Origin: a virus
Length of the DNA stretch: 35,889 nucleotides
IMG/VR virus record: IMGVR_UViG_3300033550_000018
Span: 1 to 35,889 of that record
Direction: 5' to 3' (one strand)
In this document: piece after piece, positions 20,594-29,129 of the stretch
How positions within the stretch are numbered: position 1 is the first letter of the stretch
How the letters are laid out: each line of letters begins with the position of its first letter
Program-made: the position numbers and the translations under genes
The notes under the pieces: generated by a model
The model's database searches: none
Told to the model about the DNA's origin: nothing
The model's input: the letters and a program-made list of their open reading frames with translations, nothing else

Positions 20594-23500
20594 TTACTCG
20601 GTGAGGGCCGTGAACGGCTGCTGGAACAGGGACACCCGGGCACCGGCCGGCTGCGCCTTGACGACGCCGTTGACGGAGCGGACGACGGTGAACGTCTGCG
20701 GGCTGATCACCCGCAGATCCCGGTAGCGGATCTCCGGGTTGCTGTTGGTGTTGGTGCTGGCGGAGATCGACCGCACACCGATGTAGGTGGACGTGGTGAT
20801 GTCCGTGTCCGTCACCTCGACGTGCCACCTGCCGGGCTCCAAGTCGGCGGCCGGCCACGCCTTGGCGCGCAGCGTCGACCCGGCCACCTGGAACCGCAGC
20901 CGGTAGTAGGTGCCCGCGCTGTAGTTCATCGGCAGGGTGTACGAGCCGAGCTCCGTCTCGGTGGCGGTGACCCGTTTGCGCAGGGTGAGCGTCATGCTGC
21001 CCGTACTGTTGAAGGCGAGGCGGGCCATGTACATGTTGTCGCTGTTGATGTAGCGGCCGGTCAGTCCTCCGGACAGGTAGCCTCCGGTGGCGGCCGCGGA
21101 CGGGGTGATGCTGACGCAGGCGTCGACGTCGGCGTGCGTGAAGCCGGTGAAGCTGCGGCGGGACAGGTTGGCGGACGCCAGCCGGTGGCCGCCATACCCG
21201 CCAGTGACCTGGTAGTCGGCGCTCGTGCCGCCGCTGGTCTGCCAGGCCTGCCCGGTGTCCGCGCTGCCCCAGCCCGGGGTGACGGTGCGGGCGAAGGCGT
21301 CCTCGAGGGCGCCCGTGACCGCGGTCAAGGTCATCCGCTCGCCGTCGACCACGATGTCCATGGGGAAGTCGCCGGGGAAGACGGACGACCATGCCCACGG
21401 GACGCCCTCGTTGACGACCTGGAGCGTCGTGGCGGTGGCGGTGGCCGGCACGGCGAGCGTGCTGCCCGAGGTGTCGGCGCGGGCCTCCCCGGTGACGGCC
21501 GTCATCCACGGCCCATAGGGCACGCAGTTGAACGTGATCCGCCACTCGAACTGGTTCAGGACCTCGTTGTAGCCCTGGACCAGCAGATACAGGTCGTTGA
21601 AGGAGTACTTCGTCGGCACGTTCCGCAGCAGGATCACGTCGCCGGCGTCGAGCTCGGCGACCCCCGGCAGCTGGGCGAGGACCGCGCGGGCGTCCACGGT
21701 GAGGGTGGGGAAGCGGGCCTCGTCCCACGTGCCGAGGTGGACACGCCACGCCGCCAGGCCCTCGCACTGCGCGTCGCTGAAGAGGTTGAGGGTGACGCTC
21801 TTGGCGTACCGGCCCACCCCGTCCTCGTCGGTCTCGGGCGGGTTGACGTTCAGGGAGCCCTCGGTCTTCACGTACCGGCCCGAGCTGCCGCCCTCCCGCT
21901 GGACCGTGCTGTCGTTCTCCAGGGCGGAGTCGTCGTCGACGGGCTGGAACGTGCCGACGACGTGGCCGGGGGCGATGTAGTCCAGGACCAGCTTCGGCGT
22001 CTGGTTCTGGAGCACCGAGGGGGCGAGGTACAGGAACCCGTTGCGGGCCCGCTGGTCCATGAGGATGCCGCCGTCGGCGTCCGCGCCGCTGCGCAGGGCG
22101 GTCAGGAACGTGTCGACCGGCTGGGAGCCCACGCGCTCCCCCGCGTAGCGCACGCCGCGCACGGCCAGGGGGATGTCGTTCTCCCACGCGAGGCGGGTGA
22201 GGCGGTCGAAGGTGTACTCGCCGGCGTAGGCCTCCAGCAGGTTGCCCGTGCCCGGGCCGGTCCCGGTCGTGTTCGGGTTGGAGTAGGCCTCGGTGCTGGT
22301 GCCGTCCCAGACGGTGATGTGTCCGAGGGCGAGCCCGTCGACGCCCTGGCTCCACCCGGTGGGCGGGGAGCCGACCGAGGTGACCCGGCCGAGGGTCCCG
22401 GTGTGGCTGTCGCCGACCGAGCCGCCGTTGCCGTTGATGTCGCTCCAGGACATCCCCCAGGTGACCGTGCCGCCGGACTGCGATCCCCAGAACCGGCACA
22501 GCACCCACTGGTTGAACAGGTCGGGGCCGGTGTTGATGAGCATGCTGACGACGGCCACGCCCTCGCTGTCGTAGCCCAGGATCCGGGAGTTCGCGCCGGC
22601 GATGCCGGAGAACTGGATCCGCCAGTCCCGCACCCTCCCGCCGGTCTGGATCGACATGTAGGAGGAGTAGGCCGACGGCTGGCTGTTCATCCGGTACAGC
22701 CAGTACACCGACCAGGACGTCGACGAGCCGCCCGCGGGCACCTGCCCGGACAGGCGGGAGGTGACGGCCCCGCTCTGCGTGGCCACGGTGGGCAGCGCCG
22801 CCGACGACGGCAGCGTGGAATCGGACGCGAAGTTCATGTTCAGGGCGGTCGCCGGCTTCACCCCGTCGATGGGGCTGTACGCCTGGCCTGCGTTGGCGCC
22901 TTCCTCCAGCGGCCAGTAGGCGCGCGGCAGGTAGCCGGGCAGCCGTCGGGCCAGGACGCTCTGGAGGGGGTCCCGGCCGGAGTCCAGGCGCCGCTTCAGC
23001 GACTGGGCGGTGACGCGGACGATGCTGTCGGTGTCGGAGTCGTCCGTCTCGGCCGGCCACTCGGACACTTCGCCGTGGAAGCGGTAGTTCCTGGCCGCGA
23101 TCTGCGCGCCGCCGGCCAGGGTCCACACGTTGCCGGTGGCGTCGGTGAAGCCGGCCGCCCCGGCCGGGACGGTACGGAAGTCGACGTCGGCCATGACGGG
23201 GCCCTTGATGCCGCGCCGCACCTGGGCGCGGTAGCAGTAGCCGAGGAACGGGGTCCGCGGCGGGGCGCCGGTGGGGTCGTTGATGCCGATGGCGAGCGGC
23301 CCGGACGTCACCGCCTGCGGGCCGGGCCCGGACGCGGTGAGCGGCAGGGACACCGACGTCCAGGGGGCGCCCCACTCGGCGGCCTGCCAGAACCTGACGG
23401 TCCAGACGCCGCTGCCGTTGTCGGCGTCCAGGGTGACGCGCAGGACGTTGCCGCCGTATCCGGCGATGTGCTGGAAGGCGTTGCGCTCGGTGCCGGTGGT

Positions 23501-23965
23501 GTCGATGAACCGGAACCGGAGGTAGCCGTAGTACACCGACAGCAGCCACTGCCGCTCTTCCGCGACCTGCGACCACTTTCCGATCAGGGTCTGGTTGGAG
23601 AGGGCGCCGGTCAGGGTGGCGTCGACCTCGATCCGCACGTCCAGGTCCCCGGCGATGTTCAGCTGGTCGCTGTGCGGGGTGGTGACGGTGCCGGTGTCGT
23701 CGTAGATCTCCAGGTGGCTGGACGCCCCCGGCACCGAGATACGGAGGGGCGTGTTGCGGGACAGCTGCCGGTAGTACGGCGACAGAGGATTCCGCGGGGA
23801 GTATCTGCCGTCCCGGTTGTCCAGGGCGAACACGTACTTCGACGGGTCCGCCTCGGACGCCCACGAGGATCGGCCGCGGGTGCCGGTCATGTCGGAGGCC
23901 GTGCGGACGTCGTCGCTGATGTCCGTCCAGGTGCCGCCCAGGTTGAGCTCGGTGGTGATGTCCAC
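20594..23965 (-). CDS. large minor tail (tip/baseplate hub) protein with LamG-like domain
   Basis: A 1123-aa protein directly after the tape measure. The first 100 residues (NLGGTWTDISDDV, ALDNRDGRYSPRNPLSPYY) resemble the N-terminus of actinophage distal-tail/minor tail proteins. Residues 90-220 and about 360-560 look like concanavalin/LamG-type beta-sandwiches that could bind cell-wall glycans. The middle resembles a hub domain, and about 900-1080 is another sandwich (FTGFTHADVDACVSI). No separate Dit gene is present, so this one protein probably combines distal-tail and tail-tip functions. The GTG start at 23965 overlaps the ribosome-site region at the tape-measure stop. Its TAA lies within the leader of the spike gene. 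Confidence 0.82.
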   Translation of the reverse strand: MDITTELNLGGTWTDISDDVRTASDMTGTRGRSSWASEADPSKYVFALDNRDGRYSPRNPLSPYYRQLSRNTPLRISVPGASSHLEIYDDTGTVTTPHSDQLNIAGDLDVRIEVDATLTGALSNQTLIGKWSQVAEERQWLLSVYYGYLRFRFIDTTGTERNAFQHIAGYGGNVLRVTLDADNGSGVWTVRFWQAAEWGAPWTSVSLPLTASGPGPQAVTSGPLAIGINDPTGAPPRTPFLGYCYRAQVRRGIKGPVMADVDFRTVPAGAAGFTDATGNVWTLAGGAQIAARNYRFHGEVSEWPAETDDSDTDSIVRVTAQSLKRRLDSGRDPLQSVLARRLPGYLPRAYWPLEEGANAGQAYSPIDGVKPATALNMNFASDSTLPSSAALPTVATQSGAVTSRLSGQVPAGGSSTSWSVYWLYRMNSQPSAYSSYMSIQTGGRVRDWRIQFSGIAGANSRILGYDSEGVAVVSMLINTGPDLFNQWVLCRFWGSQSGGTVTWGMSWSDINGNGGSVGDSHTGTLGRVTSVGSPPTGWSQGVDGLALGHITVWDGTSTEAYSNPNTTGTGPGTGNLLEAYAGEYTFDRLTRLAWENDIPLAVRGVRYAGERVGSQPVDTFLTALRSGADADGGILMDQRARNGFLYLAPSVLQNQTPKLVLDYIAPGHVVGTFQPVDDDSALENDSTVQREGGSSGRYVKTEGSLNVNPPETDEDGVGRYAKSVTLNLFSDAQCEGLAAWRVHLGTWDEARFPTLTVDARAVLAQLPGVAELDAGDVILLRNVPTKYSFNDLYLLVQGYNEVLNQFEWRITFNCVPYGPWMTAVTGEARADTSGSTLAVPATATATTLQVVNEGVPWAWSSVFPGDFPMDIVVDGERMTLTAVTGALEDAFARTVTPGWGSADTGQAWQTSGGTSADYQVTGGYGGHRLASANLSRRSFTGFTHADVDACVSITPSAAATGGYLSGGLTGRYINSDNMYMARLAFNSTGSMTLTLRKRVTATETELGSYTLPMNYSAGTYYRLRFQVAGSTLRAKAWPAADLEPGRWHVEVTDTDITTSTYIGVRSISASTNTNSNPEIRYRDLRVISPQTFTVVRSVNGVVKAQPAGARVSLFQQPFTALTE

Positions 23966-23968
23966 CCG

Positions 23969-25945
23969 CTACCCCCTCCCTTGCCCGTAGGCCCTCTGCA
24001 CGCTGCCGCCGCCGTTGACGACGACCGAGCGGCGCATGAACTGGTTGAAGTCGTCCTCGCTGCCAACGAACTGGATCGTCAGCTTCTTTTCCACGGCCGC
24101 GCGGGCGGCGGCGGAGACGGACGTGTTGAGGTTGCCGGGGATGCTGTCGGTGACACCGTTCAGCTGCCGCTCGAAGGCGGGGAGCTGGTCGTCGACGCCG
24201 TCCATGAGGCCGGACATGAGCGCCTGCCCGGACGGGGCCAGCAGCTTCAGGTCGACCGTCATGGGCCCCTTCCAGTCGGGGATCATGGACGTGATCGAGC
24301 TGAACTTCGACTTCAGGGACCCGATCATCGACGAGACTCCGTTGATCAGGCCGCGGATGATGTCCCGTCCGGCGTTCAGCAGCAGCCGGCCGAGGTTGCC
24401 GACCGCGCTGGTGATCCGGCCCGGCAGGCCGCGCAGCCACGACACCAGGGACATCACCCGGTCGACCGCACCGGAGCGGACCTGGCCGAACCAGCCCGAG
24501 ACGCGGCCCGGCAGCGCGGCGAACCAGCCGAAGATGCCCATCACCTTGTTGACCACCCAGGTCACCCCGGAGGAGATGGCTGATCCGGCGGCGGACAGGG
24601 CGCCGGACACCTTCGCCCACAGCCAGTCCCAGGCGGCGACCACGGCACCCGACATGGCCTTCCAGGTGTCCTGGAACCAGGTCGTCTTGGTGGCGATCAC
24701 CACGATGATGGCGACCAGGGCGACGATCCCCGCGATGATCCACGTGATCGGGTTCGCGAAGAACGCGGAGTTGACCGCCCACAGGCCGATCGCCCAGATT
24801 CCCAGGGCCGCCGCGAGCGCGAAGACTACGGGGATGGCGGCCTTCACCAGCCCGGAGTTCTCTGCCAGGAACTGCGACACCGACGACAGCGTCGGCCCGA
24901 GCGCCTCCCCGAGCGTCGTGGACAGCGTCCGCATGATGCTGTTCCAGGCCTGACCCGGCGAGGCTGCCATGTTGTCGGCGACCGCCTTGGCGGAACCAGC
25001 CGTATCGTCCAGGCCCAGCGAGGCGATCCCGCCGGCCTTGCCGAGACCCTCAAGGACTGCCTGAGCATCCTCGCCCGGGCCGCCCATGAGCGCGGCCGCG
25101 AGCCGCGTCCGGTCGGTCTGGTCCTCCACCCCGGCCAGCGCGGTGGTGATCTGGTCCAGCGCCTCCGTGCCCTTGCCCGTGTTGATTAGGTTCTGAATGT
25201 CCTCGACATTCAGCTTCAGTTCCTTCAGCGGGTCCGCGACCGCGTCTGTGTCCGCGAGCCGCAGCGTGAGCTCCTTGAGGGTGTCCGCTACCTTGTCGAT
25301 CTCGAACACGGGCGACTTGGCGGACTCGGCGAGCAGGCCCATCATCTGCGGACCGGTGAATCCGAGCTGGTCGAAGAACTGGGAGTACTCGCGGGTGACC
25401 GCGGGGATCTCCTCCCGCAGCGCGGGCGGCAGCTTCTTCGCCGCCGCCGTGATGAGGTCGAAAGCTTCCTGACCGTTCTTGGCCATGCCGGTCTTGATGA
25501 GCTCGCCGGCGGCCTGCGTCGACTCGGCGACGTCGAACTTGAAGGTGGCCGCGAGAGCTTCGGCCTGCCGGGTCAGCTCGGTCAGCTCGCCCTTGCTCAT
25601 GCTGGTGAAGCCGCCCATGTTCTGCGACACGGCGGCCAGCGAGTCGGCGACGGTCACGACGGACTCGCCGAAGCCCTGCGCGAAGACGTCACCGGCGATC
25701 TGCCCGGCCTGCTGTGCCTGCCCCTCGGTCAGGCTCAGCTGGTTTTGCAGATTGGTCGTGGCCGTGGTGATGTCCATGGCCGACTGCAGGCCGGCCAGGA
25801 ACAGCCCGCCGACGGCGATACCGGCCGCGCCGGCCGCGATGGTGGACAGGTTGTTCTCCACCTGTCCGGCCGCGTCCTGGCTGCCCTGGTCCAGGCCGGA
25901 CGCGTCGATGCCGAGCCGGACCAGGACCTCATCAAGGACCGTCAC
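23969..25945 (-). CDS. tail tape measure protein
   Basis: A 658-aa protein that sets tail length. The N-terminal part (IDASGLDQGSQDAAGQVENN) and a long helical region with Ala/Gln-rich segments are typical. Residues about 375-430 are strongly hydrophobic (VVFALAAALGIWAIGLWAV, NPITWIIAGIVALVAIIVVI), the segment thought to enter the host membrane. The C-terminal third has amphipathic helices and a repeated Trp/Gly pattern. At about 0.15 nm per residue the tail would be near 100 nm, i.e. a siphovirus. The GTG start overlaps the end of the frameshifted chaperone frame by 14 nt, the usual arrangement for this pair. Confidence 0.92.
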   Translation of the reverse strand: MTVLDEVLVRLGIDASGLDQGSQDAAGQVENNLSTIAAGAAGIAVGGLFLAGLQSAMDITTATTNLQNQLSLTEGQAQQAGQIAGDVFAQGFGESVVTVADSLAAVSQNMGGFTSMSKGELTELTRQAEALAATFKFDVAESTQAAGELIKTGMAKNGQEAFDLITAAAKKLPPALREEIPAVTREYSQFFDQLGFTGPQMMGLLAESAKSPVFEIDKVADTLKELTLRLADTDAVADPLKELKLNVEDIQNLINTGKGTEALDQITTALAGVEDQTDRTRLAAALMGGPGEDAQAVLEGLGKAGGIASLGLDDTAGSAKAVADNMAASPGQAWNSIMRTLSTTLGEALGPTLSSVSQFLAENSGLVKAAIPVVFALAAALGIWAIGLWAVNSAFFANPITWIIAGIVALVAIIVVIATKTTWFQDTWKAMSGAVVAAWDWLWAKVSGALSAAGSAISSGVTWVVNKVMGIFGWFAALPGRVSGWFGQVRSGAVDRVMSLVSWLRGLPGRITSAVGNLGRLLLNAGRDIIRGLINGVSSMIGSLKSKFSSITSMIPDWKGPMTVDLKLLAPSGQALMSGLMDGVDDQLPAFERQLNGVTDSIPGNLNTSVSAAARAAVEKKLTIQFVGSEDDFNQFMRRSVVVNGGGSVQRAYGQGRG

Positions 25946-26291
25946 GGCCGCCTCCCTTGCTGGTGTCGGAGCCGCCCAGGTGCCGGTTGATGCCCTTGAC
26001 GGTGGCGAGCATCTGCCGCCAGTCCTGCTGCGCGCCGCGGTCCCACTTCGGCAGGAAGTCGGCCGGCTTCATCACGCGGGAGCCCTTGCCGCGGTTGGCG
26101 TTGGCGATGACCGAGGCGAGCATCGCCATCTGCACGTCGCCGCGGGCCGCCCCGAGGGGGCCGGTGATCCGCTCGTAGGCGATCCACTCGGTGAGCTCCT
26201 CCGAGGTGTGCGTGCGCAGCAGCTCAGCGACGGACAGGCCCTTGGCGAGGGCTAGTCGGAAGTAGAACTGCCGCTCGGGGCGGCTTCGGAG
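25932..26291 (-). CDS. tail assembly chaperone, frameshift extension (GT part)
   Basis: A 119-residue reading frame with no start or ribosome site of its own, entered by -1 frameshifting from the upstream chaperone frame at 26291-26297. The content (QFYFRLALAKGLSVAELLRTHTSEELTEWIAYERI) matches the DUF4035 / phage T-type chaperone segment found after gpG in long-tailed phages. The fused product would be about 240 aa and would bind the tape measure and major tail protein during tail assembly. It overlaps the tape measure start. Confidence 0.85.
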   Translation of the reverse strand, partial: LRSRPERQFYFRLALAKGLSVAELLRTHTSEELTEWIAYERITGPLGAARGDVQMAMLASVIANANRGKGSRVMKPADFLPKWDRGAQQDWRQMLATVKGINRHLGGSDTSKGGGRDGP

Positions 26292-26653
26292 TTTCCCTCC
26301 GCGGCCTCCACGGCCTTCTTGCCGAGCCCGGACAGCCGCTGCGCGACCTGGTGGAGCTGCTGGAGGACGGCGCCGTTCTTCCGCCCGAGCTCCACCACTT
26401 CCTTGTCGGTGTAGAGCCGCTCGAAGTTCTCGTCGACCAGGCACATGGCGACCAGGCGGGCCGTGGAGTTCTCCAGGTTCACCCGCTGCACGGAGCCGTT
26501 CGGCCCGAGCTGCACGAGGGACTTCTCATACGCGTTGCGGGCCGTGCCGGACAGGCCCAGCAGGCGCACCTCGCCGCCCCACTCGGGGACGGGGACGTCC
26601 TCCCACTTGCGGTCGTCGGCGCCGTCGATCTGGGCGCGGGACAGAAGAGCCAT
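26252..26653 (-). CDS. tail assembly chaperone (G)
   Basis: A 133-aa acidic/helical protein between major tail protein and tape measure, where gpG-type chaperones always sit. Recognisable segments are VPVPEWGGEVRLLGLSGTAR near residue 20 and LVAMCLVDENFERLYTDKEV in the middle, typical of the TAC family. Most ribosomes end at TAG 26252. A minority slip at GGGAAAC (codon 120-121) to make the longer G-T fusion. It coats the tape measure before tail tube polymerisation and is absent from virions. Confidence 0.88.
   Translation of the reverse strand: MALLSRAQIDGADDRKWEDVPVPEWGGEVRLLGLSGTARNAYEKSLVQLGPNGSVQRVNLENSTARLVAMCLVDENFERLYTDKEVVELGRKNGAVLQQLHQVAQRLSGLGKKAVEAAEGNSEAAPSGSSTSD
26291..26297 (-). 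promoter_or_regulatory. programmed -1 ribosomal frameshift site
   Basis: The minus strand reads G GGA AAC in the zero frame, a canonical X XXY YYZ slippery heptamer. Slipping back one base joins codon 121 of the chaperone frame to the downstream frame that begins with LRSRPERQ, giving an uninterrupted fusion to 25932. The zero frame stops only 13 codons later, at 26252. Confidence 0.88.
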
Positions 26654-26670
26654 ACCGGCGTCCTTCCGGG

Positions 26671-27090
26671 TCAGGACAGGGTCGGCTTGCCGGTCACCTT
26701 GAAGGTGAGCGACGCCGACAGCTTGTCGTCGTAGGGGGCGTCCGGCTCGAAGCCGGTCATGATGGCGGCGAACGCCCAGGTGGTCGGCGTGGTCGGGTCG
26801 TCGGGGAAGACGAGCTGGTAGTTGCGCGGCTCGTCGTCGTCGAGGTCGGCGACCAGGAGGTCGTGCACGGCGGGCTGGTAGTTGATGTCGACGGACACCT
26901 CGCCGCCGTCCTTCAGGCCGCCGCGGAACTCCATCCAGGCGTCCGGGGAGCCGTGGCTGGTGACGTCGACGGTTTCCCGGGACAGGCCCGGGCCGGAGAT
27001 CCCGGTGGCGTCGGCGATGGCCGTGAAGACCTCCACCTCCTGGCCGTCGCCCCGCTTGAGCTGCGTTCCGAACGCGTTGATTCCGGACAT
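26671..27090 (-). CDS. major tail protein
   Basis: A 139-aa tail tube subunit of the siphovirus type: N-terminal NAFGTQLKRGDGQ, central SRETVDVTSHGSPDAWMEF and GGLKDGGEVSVDINY, and C-terminal FKVTGKPTLS. These are hallmarks of the phage tail tube family, which polymerises around the tape measure. The length is short but normal for tubes without an added Ig domain. The ATG at 27090 follows GGAGG at 8 nt. A short hairpin (27117-27122 with 27135-27140) upstream may boost its separate expression or stability. Confidence 0.9.
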   Translation of the reverse strand: MSGINAFGTQLKRGDGQEVEVFTAIADATGISGPGLSRETVDVTSHGSPDAWMEFRGGLKDGGEVSVDINYQPAVHDLLVADLDDDEPRNYQLVFPDDPTTPTTWAFAAIMTGFEPDAPYDDKLSASLTFKVTGKPTLS

Positions 27091-27156
27091 GCCGGTGCCT
27101 CCTCAGGCATGAGAAAGCCCCGGCCGTCTGGGCTCGGGGCGAGGGGTGGGAGGTGG

Positions 27157-27582
27157 TCAGGCCGGTTGTTCGGTGACCACCCGGTAGCGCAGCACCACGT
27201 GCCGGATGTCGCCGGGAGGCTCCGGATCGGTGAGGGTCTGCGAGAACTCGAACCGGGTGACGATGTGGTCAAGCCCGGTGATGGTGAGCGGCTGGTGGTC
27301 CAGCAGCGCGGTGATCTGGGCGGCGATGGCCAGGCCCTTGGAATGGCCGCGGTAGCGCGTCCACACGTGCAGCGTCACCACGGTCTGCCGGCCGTACCCG
27401 CCGTGCCGGTTGTCGGGGATCTCGGTCGCCTCACCGATGACGACGAACGGATAGACGTCGTCCTCGGGCACGTAGTCGAAGACGCCCGTGACGGTGCTCA
27501 TCAGCTCGGTGTCCCCGGTCAGCCGGCCGTAGAGGGCCCGCTGAATCGGCAGCATCGCCTCCGGCGCGGTGGGTGTCGTCAT
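27157..27582 (-). CDS. tail terminator (DUF3168-like)
   Basis: A 141-aa protein with the tail-completion pattern: PIQRALYGRLTGD at the N-terminus, VFDYVPEDDVYPFVVIGEA, HVWTRYRGHSKGLAIA and HVVLRYRVV near the end. It caps the tail tube and joins it to the neck. I chose the ATG at 27582, which overlaps the stop of the preceding gene by four bases (ATGA); the frame is open further but runs back inside the neighbouring gene. Confidence 0.88.
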   Translation of the reverse strand: MTTPTAPEAMLPIQRALYGRLTGDTELMSTVTGVFDYVPEDDVYPFVVIGEATEIPDNRHGGYGRQTVVTLHVWTRYRGHSKGLAIAAQITALLDHQPLTITGLDHIVTRFEFSQTLTDPEPPGDIRHVVLRYRVVTEQPA

Positions 27583-28001
27583 CTCGGCAGCACCGCCCCC
27601 ACCTTGGAGTTGATCCGGTCGCCGATCTTCGCCCGCTCCGCCTCTAGGGCGGGGACCAGGGCAGGGTTCGGCGGCCGCCGTCGGGTGCCGAGCTCCTGCC
27701 AGTACGCGTAGAGGTCGTCCAGATCCCACCAGCCGATCTCTGCCAGGAGCTGGTTGTTGTGGAAGCGGGCGTTGACGCTCTCCTGGAGGTTTCCGGTGTC
27801 CTTGGCGACCTTGCCCTTGGTGTCCTCCACGATGGCCCGTGCGGCTTCCCGTAGCGCTTCGAAGGCGGCCAGCCGGATATCGGTGCGCAGGTCGTTCAGC
27901 TGAGACCTCAGCCGGTCCGTGCCGATGACCTCCACCGTGATGGTGGTGCCCCCGCCGCGCCCGCGTCCGCCGCCGCCACGGCCTCTACGTCGTGCTGCCA
28001 C
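27579..28001 (-). CDS. HK97-gp10-like neck / head-tail joining protein
   Basis: A 140-aa protein of the HK97 gp10 type: FEALREAARAIVEDTKGKVAKDTGNLQESV and an aromatic GWWDLDDLYAYWQELGT, which in this family leads to a C-terminal helix. An unusual Gly/Arg-rich N-terminus (ARRRGRGGGGRGRGGG) precedes it and could be a disordered DNA-contacting tail. The GTG start at 28001 has GAGGGGG upstream. It belongs to the neck complex between connector and tail. Confidence 0.85.
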   Translation of the reverse strand: MAARRRGRGGGGRGRGGGTTITVEVIGTDRLRSQLNDLRTDIRLAAFEALREAARAIVEDTKGKVAKDTGNLQESVNARFHNNQLLAEIGWWDLDDLYAYWQELGTRRRPPNPALVPALEAERAKIGDRINSKVGAVLPR

Positions 28002-28017
28002 GGCGCCCCCTCTCAGG

Positions 28018-28173
28018 TCAGCGGCGGCCCTTGGCCAGCAGCTTGCGGATGGCGGCCAGTTCGGCGGCCGTCGCCAGCTGCGCCCACACCAGCCGCTCGT
28101 CCGTGGGCAGCTTCGGATCCTCGGCCCGTTCCTTGCACTCGTGCGCCTCGGCGGCGATGTGCGGCTGTTCCAT
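28018..28173 (-). CDS. small hypothetical protein of the head-tail operon
   Basis: A 51-aa, highly charged helical protein (starts MEQPHIAAEAHECKERAED, ends in KLLAKGRR). The ATG at 28173 has AGGAGA 4 nt upstream and overlaps the preceding stop (ATGA), so it is almost certainly translated. It lies between the head-closure protein and the gp10-like protein, 16 nt from the latter. Function unknown; a small neck component or assembly factor is possible. Confidence 0.65.
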   Translation of the reverse strand: MEQPHIAAEAHECKERAEDPKLPTDERLVWAQLATAAELAAIRKLLAKGRR

Positions 28174-28523
28174 CAGCTCTCCTGCTGGGACTGGGTCAGC
28201 TCCACTTCGGCCTTGGAGTAGACCGGTGTGGACGGCTGCACCACGGACTGCACGCGGAACCGCTGGGCGGTGCCCAGGGCGTCCGTGCCGCGCAGCTCGT
28301 CGCCGCGCCGCACGTCCGCGCGCGCGGACAGGTACACGTTGTGGGAGTGGCGGGACCCGGTCTGCTGGGCGATCAGCCGCTCCGTGGGGGATGGCTGGTC
28401 GACCTTCGCGCGGACCGTGCCGACCTGCGCGGTGGTGACCTCTTCACCGCCCGCGCCGTCGTCCACGGTCGTCGTGCGCCACACCTGAAGGGTGCGGTTG
28501 AAGTGCCGGCCGATGCCCTTCAT
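28173..28523 (-). CDS. head closure / head-tail adaptor protein
   Basis: A 116-aa beta-rich protein of the SPP1 gp16-like adaptor type: GRHFNRTLQVWRTTTVDDGAG, VGTVRAKVDQPSPTERLIAQQ and SHNVYLSARADVRRGDELRG. These proteins close the portal after packaging and receive the tail. The ATG at 28523 overlaps the upstream stop by four bases; the longer frame would lie inside the connector gene. Confidence 0.8.
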   Translation of the reverse strand: MKGIGRHFNRTLQVWRTTTVDDGAGGEEVTTAQVGTVRAKVDQPSPTERLIAQQTGSRHSHNVYLSARADVRRGDELRGTDALGTAQRFRVQSVVQPSTPVYSKAEVELTQSQQES

Positions 28524-29113
28524 CGGGACATCAGCGCCGTGACGCTGTTCCCGAACCGGGCCGCGAGCCGGTCCCGCCAGGCCTGGGTGAGCTCCATCTC
28601 GGTGACCCGGCCGTCGGCCCCGTAGGTGACGGACCAGTCCCCGAGCCGCTCGGAGGTGATCTCCTTGTCGGCGGCCAAACCGGCGCCGCCGTCCTCCGAC
28701 CGGTACGCCAGCAGTGCGGCCGCGACCATCCGGCACACCAGGTCGACGATGTCGTCCGGTACGGCGAGCAGGCCGTGGGTGTAGGTGACCTCCACCTCGG
28801 ACGGGTCGCGGCCCGTCCAGCCGGCGGCGTTCCACAGGCGCCCGGAGACGAGCCTCCAGCCGGTGACGGTGCGGCCGTCCACGGTGACCGCGTCGACGGA
28901 CACGATGGGCGGGCCGGGCAGCGTCAGCCGCTGTCCGGGCACGCCCTCCAGGGTGATGGTGGACGTGGTGCGGGTGATGGCCGTACCGGCCGCCTCCCGC
29001 ACCGCTGCGGACGCCACGCCCAGGTACACGTTCACGACGGCCGTCTCCGAGGCGTCCACGGTCAGGCCGCGGGCCTCGAGGTCGGCCACCGTTGCGAGCG
29101 GGTCCAGCGCCAC
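28520..29113 (-). CDS. head-tail connector protein (gp6/gp15-like)
   Basis: A 197-aa protein with a helical N-terminus (ATVADLEARGLTV, AVVNVYLGVASAAVREAAGT), a central beta region (RLTLPGPPIVSVDAVTVDG, EVEVTYTHGLLAVPDDIVDL) and C-terminal helices. This is the layout of the adaptor ring that binds below the portal. The GTG at 29113 has GGAAGGGG upstream. Gene order (capsid, LEM-like protein, connector, closure, gp10, terminator) supports the call. Confidence 0.82.
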   Translation of the reverse strand: MALDPLATVADLEARGLTVDASETAVVNVYLGVASAAVREAAGTAITRTTSTITLEGVPGQRLTLPGPPIVSVDAVTVDGRTVTGWRLVSGRLWNAAGWTGRDPSEVEVTYTHGLLAVPDDIVDLVCRMVAAALLAYRSEDGGAGLAADKEITSERLGDWSVTYGADGRVTEMELTQAWRDRLAARFGNSVTALMSR

Positions 29114-29129
29114 GGCGTCCCCTTCCCTG

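Noticed and set aside
19700-24583. A 1627-codon open frame on the plus strand opposite the tail genes
   Set aside because: Composition is Gly/Val/Asp-rich low complexity without motifs, antisense to well-supported tail proteins. Long spurious frames are expected at this GC content.
18255-24782. A 2175-codon open frame on the minus strand across the tail genes
   Set aside because: It is a high-GC shadow frame. Only its last 106 codons (from 18575) have a ribosome site and sensible protein; the rest is Arg/His/Pro/Gly-rich and overlaps clear tail genes in another frame.
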